Of a stretch of 64,000 nucleotides of DNA, positions 50,501 to 62,036 are shown piece by piece. The position numbers were made by a program, and so were the translations under genes. The notes under the pieces were generated by a model. The model made no database searches. It was not told the origin of the DNA and saw only the letters and a program-made list of their open reading frames with translations. Source of the DNA: Osmia lignaria lignaria (Eukaryota; Arthropoda; Insecta; Hymenoptera; Megachilidae); the NCBI RefSeq assembly GCF_051020975.1, contig NW_027478168.1:9052001-9116000 (forward strand), in the 5' to 3' direction. Each line of letters opens with the position of its first letter. Within the stretch, counting starts at the first letter, position 1.

Positions 50501-51732
50501 TTCTTGTTGTTCTTCTTCTGCACAGCTAAGCTGGAAGTGGCATTTGCGGCTCGCACTAGTGCAGAGTTATCTCAAAGAAAGGGGCCACGGTGTTTCTGTA
50601 TCTCTATTATGTTGGTGCGGCTTCGGAACTTTTAAACATCTTGATATATCTCGAGAACTACGCTTCTGATCAAAAAATATCATAGAACGTAAATTGTAGG
50701 AAACATTATTCTCTACAAAAAAGGTCTCTTAACATTTTGCCATAGCTCGCTTCGTTTCCGAGATATTTGCAGATTCAGCTCAAAGGAACGGGCCTGACGG
50801 ACATATTTCGAGATACTTCTTCTTCTTGTTGTTCTTCTTCTGCACAGCTAAGCTGGAAGTGGCATTTGCGGCTCGCACTAGTGCAGAGTTATCTCAAAGA
50901 AAGGGGCCACGGTGTTTCTGTATCTCTATTATGTTGGTGCGGCTTCGGAACTTTTAAATATCTCGATATATCTCGAAAACTACGCTTCTGATCAAAAAAT
51001 ATCATAGAACATAAATTGTAGGAAACATAATTCTCTACAAAAAAGGTCTCTCAACATTTTGCCATAGCTCACTTCGTTTCCGAGATATTTGCAGATATAT
51101 CTCAAGGGAAGGGGCCTGACGGACATATTTCGAGATATTTCTTCTTCTTGTTGTCCTTCTTCTGCACAGCTAAGCTGGAAGTGGCACTTACAGCTCGCAA
51201 TAGTGCAGAGTTATCTCAAAGAAAGGGGCCACGGTGTTTCTGTATCTCTATTATGTTGGTGCGGCTTCGGAACTTTTAAATATCTTGATATATCTCGAGA
51301 ACTACGCATCTGATCAAAAAATATCATAGAACATGAAAAGTAGGAAACTTAATTCTCTACAAAAAAGGTCTCTTAACATTTTGCCATAGCTCGCTTCGTT
51401 TCCGAGATATTTGCAGATTTATCTCAAGGGAAGGGGCCTGACGGACATATTTCGAGATATTTCTTCTTCTTGTTGTTCTTCTTCTGCACAGCTTAGCTGG
51501 AAGTGGCATTTGCAGCTCGCAATAGTGCAGAGTTATCTCAAAGAAAGGGGCCACGGTGTTTCTGTATCTCTATTATGTTGGTGCGGCTTCGGAACTTTTA
51601 AATATCTTGATATATCTCGAGAACTACGCATCTGATCAAAAAATATCATAGAACATAAAAAGTAGGAAACTTAATTCTCTACAAAAAAGGTCTCTTAACA
51701 TTTTGCCATAGCTCGCTTCGTTTCCGAGATAT
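47547..51732 (+). repeat. Region E, near-complete HOR, 13 monomers (m148-m160)
   Basis: 4186 bp. It contains the GTGGTATTTG, GCTCGAAG and GCAGTGTTATC monomers, then GGGTCCTGATGG with GCAATCGTGC and TTTTAGATATC, then TTCTTTTTGTTG, GCTTAGCTGG and TTCCTCTGC, followed by the series that starts with CTTGGTTTCC. The last monomer is a fusion (m160), so the inferred full unit has 14 monomers. m153 has TTTCCTCTTC. Confidence 0.88.
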
Positions 51733-54308
51733 TTGCATATTTATCTCAAGGGAAGGGGCCTGACGGACATATTTCGAGATATTTCTTCTTCTTGTTGTTC
51801 TTCTTCTGCACAGCTAAGCTGGAAGTGGTATTTGCGGCTCGCACTAGTGCAAAGTTATCTCAAAGAAAGGGGCCACGGTGTTTATGTATCTCTATTATGT
51901 TGGTGCGGCTTCGGAACTTTTAAATATCTTGATATATCTCGAGAACTACGCTTCTGATCAAAAAATATCATAGAACGTAAATTGTAGGAAACATTATTCT
52001 CTACAAAAAAGGTCTCTTAACATTTTGCCATAGCTCGCTTCGTTTCGGAGATATTTGCAGATTCATCTCAAGGGAAGGGGTCTGACGGACATATTTCGAG
52101 ATATTTCTTCTTCTTGTTGTTCTTCTTCTGCACAGCTAAGCTCGAAGTGGCATTTGCAGCTCGCAATAGTGCAGAGTTATCTCAAAGAAAGAGGCCACGG
52201 TGTTTCTGTACCTCTATTATGTTGGTGCAGCTTCGGAACTTTTAAATATCTTGATATATCTCGAGAACTACGCATCTGATCAAAAAATATCATCGAACAT
52301 AAAAAGTAGGAAACATAATTCTCTACAAAAAAGGTCTCCTAACATTTTGCCATAGCTCGCTTCGTTTCCGAGATATTTGCAGATTCAACTCAAAGGAACT
52401 GGCCTGACGGACATATTTCGAGATATTTCTTCTTCTTGTTGTTCTTCCTCTGCACAGCTAAGCTGGAAGTGGCATTTGCAGCTCGCAATAGTGCAGTGTT
52501 ATCTCAAAGAACGGGGCCACGGTGTTTCTGTATCTCTATTATGTTGGTGCGGCTTCGGAACTTTTAAATATCTCGATATATCTCGAAAACTACGCTTCTG
52601 ATCAAAAAATATCATAGAAGATAAAAAGTAGGAAACTTAATTCTCTACAAAAAAGGTCTCTTAACATTTTGCCATAACTCGCTTCGTTTCCGAGATATTT
52701 GCAGATTTATCTCAAGGGAAGGGTCCTGATGGACATATTTCGAGATATTTCTTCTTCTTGTTGTTCTTCTTCTGCACAGCTAAACTGGAAGTGGCATTTC
52801 CAGCTCGCAATCGTGCAGAGTTATCTCAAAGAAACGGGCCACGGTGTTTCTGTATCTCTATTATGTTGGTGCGGCTTCGGAACTTTTAGATATCTTGATA
52901 TATCTCGAGAACTACGCATCTGATCAAAAAATAGCATAGAACATAAAAAGTAGGAAACTTAATTCTCTACAAAAAAGGTCTCTTAACATTTTGCCATAGC
53001 TCGCTTCGTTTCCGAGATATTTGCAGATTTATCTCAAGGGAAGGGGCCTGACGGACATATTTCGAGATATTTCTTCTTTTTGTTGTTCTTCTTCTGCACA
53101 GCTAAGCTGGAAGTGGCATTTGCAGCTCGCAATAGTGCAGAGTTATCTCAAAGAAAGGGGCCACGGTGTTTCTGTATCTGTATTATGTTGGTGCGGCTTC
53201 GGAACTTTTAAATATCTCGATATATCTCGAAAACTACGCTTCTGATCAAAAAATATCATAGAACATAAATTGTAGGAAACATAATTCTCTACAAAAAACG
53301 TCTCTTAACATTTTGCCATAGCTCGCTTCGTTTCCGAGATATTTGCAGATTCAGCTCAAAGGAACTGGCCTGACGGACATATTTCGAGATATTTTTTCTT
53401 CTTGTTGTTCTTCCTCTGCACAGCTAAGCTGGAAGTGGCATCTGCAGCTCGCAATAGTGCAGAGTTATCTCAAAGAAAGGGGCCACGGTGTTTCTGTATC
53501 TCTATTCTGTTGGTGCGGCTTCGGAACTTTTAAATATCTTGATATATCTCGAGAACTACGCATCTGATCAAAAAATATCATAGGACATAAAAAGTAGGAA
53601 ACTTAATTCTCTACAAAAAAGGTCTCTTAACATTTTGCCATAGCTCGCTTCGTTTCCGAGATATTTACAGATTTATCTCAAGGGAAGGGGCCTGACGGAC
53701 ATATTTCGAGATATTTCTTCTTCTTGTTGTTCTTCTTCTGCACAGCTAAGCTGGAAGTGGCATTTGCGGCTCGCACTAGTGCAGAGTTATCTCAAAGAAA
53801 GGGGCCACGGTGTTACTGTATCTCTATTATGTTGGTGCGGCTTCGGAACTTTTAAACATCTTGATATATCTCGAGAACTACGCTTCTGATCAAAAAATAT
53901 CATAGAACGTAAATTGTAGGAAACATTATTCTCTACAAAAAAGGTCTCTTAACATTTTGCCATAGCTCGCTTCGTTTCCGAGATATTTGCAGATTCAGCT
54001 CAAAGGAACGGGCCTGACGGACATATTTCGAGATACTTCTTCTTCTTGTTGTTCTTCTTCTGCACAGCTAAGCTGGAAGTGGCATTTGCGGCTCGCACTA
54101 GTGCAGAGTTATCTCAAAGAAAGGGGCCACGGTGTTTCTGTATCTCTATTATGTTGGTGCGGCTTCGGAACTTTTAAATATCTTGATATATCTCGAGAAC
54201 TACGCATCTGATCAAAAAATATCATAGAACATAAAAAGTAGGAAACCTAATTTTCTACAAAAAAGGTCTCTTAACATTTTGCCGTAGCTCGCTTCGTTTC
54301 CGAGATAT
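51733..54308 (+). repeat. Region E, shortened HOR, 8 monomers (m161-m168)
   Basis: 2576 bp. The first five types of the unit are followed directly by the ATATTTTTTC, AAACATCTTG and GATACTTC types. m165 is the fusion that removed the monomers in between. m167 has ATATTTACAG and GTGTTACTG, and m168 ends with a different 3' haplotype leading into region F. Confidence 0.88.
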
Positions 54309-54630
54309 TTGCAGATTTATCTCAAGGGAAGGGGCCTGACGGACATATTTCGAAATATTTCTTATTCTTGTTGTTCTTCTTCTGCACAGCTAAGCTGGAA
54401 GTGGCATTTGCAGCTCGCAATAGTGCAGAGTTATCTCAAAGAAAGGGGCCACGGTGTTTCTGTACCTCAACTATGTTGGTGCAGCTTCGGAGCTTTTAAA
54501 TATCTTGATATATCTCGAGAACTACGCATCTGATCAAAAAATATCATAGAACATAAAAAGTAGGAAACTTAATTCTCTACAAATAAGGTCTCTTAACATT
54601 TTGCCATAGCTCGCTTCGTTTCCGAGATAT
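54309..54630 (+). repeat. First region F monomer (m169)
   Basis: It has TTTCGAAATATTTC and CTTATTC, the marker of region F, plus TGTACCTCAACTATG and GCAGCTTCGGAGC. The only close relative is m197 (63325-63646), which has the same GCAGCTTCGGAGC. Confidence 0.85.
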
Positions 54631-56240
54631 TTGCAGATTTATCTCAAGGGAAGGGGCCTGACGGACATATTTCGAGATATTTCTTCTTCTTGTTGTTCTT
54701 CTTCTGCACAGCTAAGCTGGAAGTGGCATTTGCAGCTCGCAGTAGTGCAGAGTTATCGCAAAGAAAGGGGCCACGGTGTTTCTGTATCTCTATTATGTTT
54801 GTGCGGCTTCGGAACTTTTAAATATCTTGATATATCTCGAGAACTACGCAATTGATCAAAAAATATCATAGAACATAAAAAGTAGGAAACCTAATTTTCT
54901 ACAAAAAAGGTCTCGTAACATTTTGCCGTAGCTCGCTTCGTTTCCGAGATATTTGCAGATTTATCTCAAGGGAAGGGGCCTGACGGACATATTTCGAAAT
55001 ATTTCTTATTCTTGTTGTTCTTCTTCTGCACAGCTAAGCTGGAAGTGGCATTTGCAGCTCGCAATAGTGCAGAGTTATCGCAAAGAAAGGGGCCACGGTG
55101 TTTCTGTATCTCTATTATGTTTGTGCGGCTTCGGAACTTTTAAATATCTTGATATATCTCGAGAACTACGCATCTGATCAAAAAATATCATAGAACATAA
55201 ATTGTAGGAAACATAATTCTCTACAAAAGAGGTCTCTTAACATTTTGCCATCGCTCGCTTCGTTTCCGAGATATTTGCAGATTTATCTCAAGGGAAGGGG
55301 CCTGACGGACATATTTCGAGATATTTCTTCTTCTTATTGTTCTTCTTCTGCACAGCTAAACTGGAAGTGGCATTTACAGCTCGCAATAGTGCAGAGTTAT
55401 CTCAAAGAAAGGGGCCACGGTGTTTCTGTATCTCTATTATGTTGGTGCGGCTTCGGAACTTTTAAATATCTTGATATATCTCGAGAACTACGCATCTGAT
55501 CAAAAAATATCATAGAACATAAATAGTAGGAAACTTAATTTCCTACAAAAAAGATCTCTTACTATTTTGCCATAGCTCGCATTGTTTCCGAGATATTTGC
55601 AGATTTAGCTCAAGGGAAGGGGCCTGACGGACATATTTCGAGATATTTCTTCTTCTTGTTGTTCTTCTTCTGCACAGCTAAGCTGGAAGTGGCATTTGCA
55701 GCTCGCAATAGTGCAGAGTTATCTCAAAGAAAGGGGCCACGGTGTTTCTGTATCTCTATTATGTTGGTGCGGCTTCGGAACTTTTAAATATCTTGATATA
55801 TCTCGAAAACTACGCATCTGATCAAAAAATATCATACAACATAAAAAGTAGGAAACTTAATCCTCTACAAAAAAGGTCTCTTAACATTTTGCCATAGCTC
55901 GCTTCGTTTCCGAGATATTTGCAGATTTATCTCAAGGGAAGGGGCCTAACGGACATATTTCGAGATATTTCTTCTTCTTGTTGTTCTTCTTCTGCACAGC
56001 TAAGCTGGAAGTGGCATTTGCAGCTCGCAATAGTGCAGAGTTATCGCAAAGAAAGGGGCCATGGTGTTTCTGTATCTCTATTATGTTGGTGCGGCTTCGG
56101 AACTTTTAAATATCTTGATATATCTCGAGAACTACGCATCTGATCAAAAAATATCATAGAACAAAGCTTGTAGGAAACATAATTCTCTACAAAAAAGGTC
56201 TCTTAACATTTTGCCATAGCTCGCTTCGTTTCCGAGATAG
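54631..56240 (+). repeat. Region F unit, 5 monomers (m170-m174)
   Basis: 1610 bp. It starts with the GCTCGCAGTAGTGC, TTATCGC, ATGTTTGTGCGG and CGCAATTGATC monomer that opens each region F unit. m172 has TTGCCATCGCTCG, and m173 has AGATCTCTTACTATTTTGCC, CTCGCATTG and GCAGATTTAGCTC. m174 ends with ACAAAGCTTGTAGG. Confidence 0.85.
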
Positions 56241-58816
56241 TTGCAGATTTATCTCAAGGGAAGGGGCCTGACGGACATATTTCGAGATATTTCTTCTTCT
56301 TGTTGTTCTTCTTCTGCACAGCTAAGCTGGAAGTGGCATTTGCAGCTCGCAGTAGTGCAGAGTTATCGCAAAGAAAGGGGCCACGGTGTTTCTGTATCTC
56401 TATTATGTTTGTGCGGCTTCGGAACTTTTAAATATCTTGATATATCTCGAGAACTACGCAATTGATCAAAAAATATCATAGAACATAAAAAGTAGGAAAC
56501 CTAATTTTCTACAAAAAAGGTCTCGTAACATTTTGCCGTAGCTCGCTTCGTTTCCGAGATATTTGCAGATTTATCTCAAGGGAAGGGGCCTGACGGACAT
56601 ATCTCGAAATATGTCTTATTCTTGTTGTTCTTCTTCTGCACAGCTAAGCTGGAAGTGGCATTTGCAGCTCGCAATAGTGCAGAGTTATCGCAAAGAAAGG
56701 GGCCATGGTGTTTCTGTATCTCTATTATGTTGGTGCGGCTTCGGAACTTTTAAATATCTTGATATATCTCGAGAACTACGCATCTGATCAAAAAATATCA
56801 TAGAACATAAAAAGTAGGAAACTTAATTCTCTACAAAAAAGGTCTCTTAACATTTTGCCATAGCTCGCTTCGTTTCCGAGATATTTGCAGATATATCTCA
56901 AGGGAAGGGGCCTGACGGACATATTTCGAGATATTTCTTCTTCTTGTTGTTCTTCTTCTGCACAGCTAAGCTGGAAGTGGCATTTGCAGCTCGCAATAGT
57001 GCAGAGTTATCGCAAAGAAAGGGGCCACGGTGTTTCTGTATCTCTATTATGTTTGTGCGGCTTCGGAACTTTTAAATATCTTGATATATCTCGAGAACTA
57101 CGCATCTGATCAAAAAATATCATAGAACATAAAAAGTAGGAAACCTAATTTTCTACAAAAAAGGTCTCGTAACATTTTGCCGTAGCTCGCTTCGTTTCCG
57201 AGATATTTGCAGATTTATCTCAAGGGAAGGGGCCTGACGGACATATTTCGAAATATTTCTTATTCTTGTTGTTCTTCTTCTGCACAGCTAAGCTGGAAGT
57301 GGCATTTGCAGCTCGCAATAGTGCAGAGTTATCGCAAAGAAAGGGGCCACGGTGTTTCTGTATCTCTATTATGTTTGTGCGGCTTCGGAACTTTTAAATA
57401 TCTTGATATATCTCGAGAACTACGCATCTGATCAAAAAATATCATAGAACATAAATTGTAGGAAACATAATTCTCTACAAAAGAGGTCTCTTAACATTTT
57501 GCCATCGCTCGCTTCGTTTCCGAGATATTTGCAGATTTATCTCAAGGGAAGGGGCCTGACGGACATATTTCGAGATATTTCTTCTTCTTGTTGTTCTTCT
57601 TCTGCACAGCTAAACTGGAAGTGGCATTTCCAGCTCGCAATAGTGCAGAGTTATCTCAAAGAAAGGGGCCACGGTGTTTCTGTATCTCTATTATGTTGGT
57701 GCGGCTTCGGAACTTTTAAATATCTTGATATATCTCGAGAACTACGCATCTGATCAAAAAATATCATAGAACATAAAAAGTAGGAAACTTAATTCTCTAC
57801 AAAAAAGGTCTCTTAACATTTTGCCATAGCTCGCTTCGTTTCCGAGATATTTGCAGATTTATCTCAAGGGAAGGGGCCTGACGGACATATTTCGTGATAT
57901 TTCTTCTTCTTGTTGTTCTTCTTCTGCACAGCTAAGCTGGAAGTGGCATTTACAGCTCGCAATAGTGCAGAGTTATCTCAAAGAAAGGGGCCACGGTGTT
58001 TCTGTATCTCTATTATGTTGGTGCGGCTTCGGAACTTTTAAATATCTTGATATATCTCGAAAACTACGCATCTGATCAAAAAATATCATACAACATAAAA
58101 AGTAGGAAACTTAATCCTCTACAAAAAAGGTCTCTTAACATTTTGCCATAGCTCGCTTCGTTTCCGAGATATTTGCAGATTTATCTCAAGGGAAGGGGCC
58201 TAACGGACATATTTCGAGATATTTCTTCTTCTTGTTGTTCTTCTTCTGCACAGCTAAGCTGGAAGTGGCATTTGCAGCTCGCAATAGTGCAGAGTTTTCT
58301 CAAAGAAAGGGGCCACGGTGTTTCTGTATCTCTATTATGTTGGTGCGGCTTCGGAACTTTTAAATATCCTGATATATCTCGAAAACTACGCTTCTGATCA
58401 AAAAATATCATACAACATAAAAAGTAGGAAACTTAATCCTCTACAAAAAAGGTCTCTTAACATTTTGCCATAGCTCGCTTCGTTTCCGAGATATTTGCAG
58501 ATTTATCTCAAGGGAAGGGGCCTAACGGACATATTTCGAGATATTTCTTCTTCTTGTTGTTCTTCTTCTGCACAGCTAAGCTGGAAGTGGCATTTGCAGC
58601 TCGCAATAGTGCAGAGTTTTCTCAAAGAAAGGGGCCACGGTGTTTCTGTATCTCTATTATGTTGGTGCGGCTTCGGAACTTTTAAATATCTTGATATATC
58701 TCGAAAACTACGCTTCTGATCAAAAAATATCATAGAACATAACTTGTAGGAAACATAATTCTCTACAAAAAAGGTCTCTTAACATTTTGCCATAGCTCGC
58801 TTCGTTTCCGAGATAG
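56241..58816 (+). repeat. Region F unit, 8 monomers (m175-m182)
   Basis: 2576 bp. It contains two CTTATTC-type monomers (m176, with private ATCTCGAAATATGTC, and m178), the TTGCCATCGC/CATTTCCAG type (m179), the chimeric m180, and two GAGTTTTCTC monomers (m181-m182) with CCTAACGG. Confidence 0.85.
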
Positions 58817-61800
58817 TTGCAGATTTATCTCAAGGGAAGGGGCCTGACGGACATATTTCGAGATATTTCTTCTTCTTGTTGTTCTTCTTCTGCACAGCTA
58901 AGCTGGAAGTGGCATTTGCAGCTCGCAGTAGTGCAGAGTTATCGCAAAGAAAGGGGCCACGGTGTTTCTGTATCTCTATTATGTTTGTGCGGCTTCGGAA
59001 CTTTTAAATATCTTGATATATCTCGAGAACTACGCAATTGATCAAAAAATATCATAGAACATAAAAAGTAGGAAACCTAATTTTCTACAAAAAAGGTCTC
59101 GTAACATTTTGCCGTAGCTCGCTTCGTTTCCGAGATATTTGCAGATTTATCTCAAGGGAAGGGGCCTGACGGACATATTTCGAAATATTTCTTATTCTTG
59201 TTGTTCTTCTTCTGCACAGCTAAGCTGGAAGTGGCATTTGCAGCTCGCAATAGTGCAGAGTTATCGCAAAGGAAGGGGCCACGGTGTTTCTGTATCTCTA
59301 TTATGTTTGTGCGGCTTCGGAACTTTTAAATATCTTGATATATCTCGAGAACTACGCATCTGATCAAAAAATATCATAGAACATAAATTGTAGGAAACAT
59401 AATTCTCTACAAAAGAGGTCTCTTAACATTTTGCCATAGCTCGCTTCGTTTCCGAGATATTTGCAGATTTATCTCAAGGGAAGGGGCCTGACGGACATAT
59501 TTCGAGATATTTCTTCTTCTTGTTGTTCTTCTTCTGCACAGCTAAACTGGAAGTGGCATTTCCAGCTCGCAATAGTGCAGAGTTATCTCAAAGAAAGGGG
59601 CCACGGTGTTTCTGTATCTCTCTTATGTTGGTGCGGCTTCGGAACTTTTAAATATCTTGATATATCTCGAGAACTACGCATCTGATCAAAAAATATCATA
59701 GAACATAAAAAGTAGGAAACTTAATTCTCTACAAAAAAGGTCTCTTAACATTTTGCCATAGCTCGCTTCGTTTCCGAGATATTTGCAGATTTATCTCAAG
59801 GGAAGGGGCCTGACGGACATATTTCGAAATATTTCTTATTCTTGTTGTTCTTCTTCTGCACAGCTAAGCTGGAAGTGGCATTTGCAGCTCGCAATAGTGC
59901 AGAGTTATCGCAAAGAAAGGGGCCACGGTGTTTCTGTATCTCTATTATGTTTGTGCGGCTTCGGAACTTTTAAATATCTTGATATATCTCGAGAACTACG
60001 CATCTGATCAAAAAATATCATAGAACATAAATTGTAGGAAACATAATTCTCTACAAAAGAGGTCTCTTAACATTTTGCCATCGCTCGCTTCGTTTCCGAG
60101 ATATTTGCAGATTTATCTCAAGGGAAGGGGCCTGACGGACATATTTCGAGATATTTCTTCTTCTTGTTGTTCTTCTTCTGCACAGCTAAACTGGAAGTGG
60201 CATTTCCAGCTCGCAATAGTGCAGAGTTATCTCAAAGAAAGGGGCCACGGTGTTTCTGTATCTCTATTATGTTGGTGCGGCTTCGGAACTTTTAAATATC
60301 TTGATATATCTCGAGAACTACGCATCTGATCAAAAAATATCATAGAACATAAAAAGTAGGAAACTTAATTCTCTACAAAAAAGGTCTCTTAACATTTTGC
60401 CATAGCTCGCTTCGTTTCCGAGATATTTGCAGATTTATCTCAAGGGAAGGGGCCTGACGGACATATTTCGTGATATTTCTTCTTCTTGTTGTTCTTCTTC
60501 TGCACAGCTAAGCTGGAAGTGGCATTTACAGCTCGCAATAGTGCAGAGTTATCTCAAAGAAAGGGGCCACGGTGTTTCTGTATCTCTATTATGTTGGTGC
60601 GGCTTCGGAACTTTTAAATATCTTGATATATCTCGAGAACTACGCATCTGATCAAAAAATATCATAGAACATAAATAGTAGGAAACTTAATTTCCTACAA
60701 AAAAGATCTCTTACTATTTTGCCATAGCTCGCATTGTTTCCGAGATATTTGCAGATTTAGCTCAAGGGAAGGGGCCTGACGGACATATTTCGAGATATTT
60801 CTTCTTCTTGTTGTTCTTCTTCTGCACAGCTAAGCTGGAAGTGGCATTTGCAGCTCGCAATAGTGCAGAGTTTTCTCAAAGAAAGGGGCCACGGTGTTTC
60901 TGTATCTCTATTATGTTGGTGCGGCTTCGGAACTTTTAAATATCTTGATATATCTCGAAAACTACGCTTCTGATCAAAAAATATCATAGAACATAAAAAG
61001 TAGGAAACTTAATTCTCTACAAAAAAGGTCTCTTAACATTTTGCCATAGCTCGCTTCGTTTCCGAGATATTTGCAGATTTATCTCAAGGGAAGGGGCCTG
61101 ACGGACATATTTCGTGATATTTCTTCTTCTTGTTGTTCTTCTTCTGCACAGCTAAGCTGGAAGTGGCATTTACAGCTCGCAATAGTGCAGAGTTATCTCA
61201 AAGAAAGGGGCCACGGTGTTTCTGTATCTCTATTATGTTGGTGCGGCTTCGGAACTTTTAAATATCTTGATATATCTCGAGAACTACGCATCTGATCAAA
61301 AAATATCATAGAACATAAATAGTAGGAAACTTAATTTCCTACAAAAAAGATCTCTTACTATTTTGCCATAGCTCGCATTGTTTCCGAGATATTTGCAGAT
61401 TTAGCTCAAGGGAAGGGGCCTGACGGACATATTTCGAGATATTTCTTCTTCTTGTTGTTCTTCTTCTGCACAGCTAAGCTGGAAGTGGCATTTGCAGCTC
61501 GCAATAGTGCAGAGTTTTCTCAAAGAAAGGGGCCACGGTGTTTCTGTATCTCTATTATGTTGGTGCGGCTTCGGAACTTTTAAATATCTTGATATATCTC
61601 GAAAACTACGCTTCTGATCAAAAAATATCATACAACATAAAAAGTAGGAAACTTAATCCTCTACAAAAAAGGTCTCTTAACATTTTGCCATAGCTCGCTT
61701 CGTTTCCGAGATATTTGCAGATTTATCTCAAGGGAAGGGGCCTAACGGACATATTTCGAGATATTTCTTCTTCTTGTTGTTCTTCTTCTGCACAGCTAAG

Positions 61801-62036
61801 CTGGAAGTGGCATTTGCAGCTCGCAATAGTGCAGAGTTTTCTCAAAGAAAGGGGCCACGGTGTTACTGTATCTCTATTATGTTGGTGCGGCTTCGGAACT
61901 TTTAAATATCTTGATATATCTCGAAAACTACGCTTCTGATCAAAAAATATCATAGAACATAACTTGTAGGAAACATAATTCTCTACAAAAAAGGTCTCTT
62001 AACATTTTGCCATAGCTCGCTTCGTTTCCGAGATAG
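58817..62036 (+). repeat. Region F unit, 10 monomers (m183-m192)
   Basis: 3220 bp. It includes the tandem dimer m188-m191 and ends with a GAGTTTTCTC monomer and AACTTGTAGG, exactly as the preceding unit does. m184 has a private GCAAAGGAAGG and m192 a private GTGTTACTG. Confidence 0.85.
60427..61714 (+). repeat. Tandem dimer duplication in region F (m188-m191)
   Basis: Two 644-bp copies of a pair: a TTTCGTGATATTTC monomer and a monomer with AGATCTCTTACTATT upstream and GCAGATTTAGCTC. The 3' ends differ: m189 has CATAGAACAT with AATTCTC, and m191 has CATACAACAT with AATCCTC, so m189 is the junction monomer. Confidence 0.85.
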
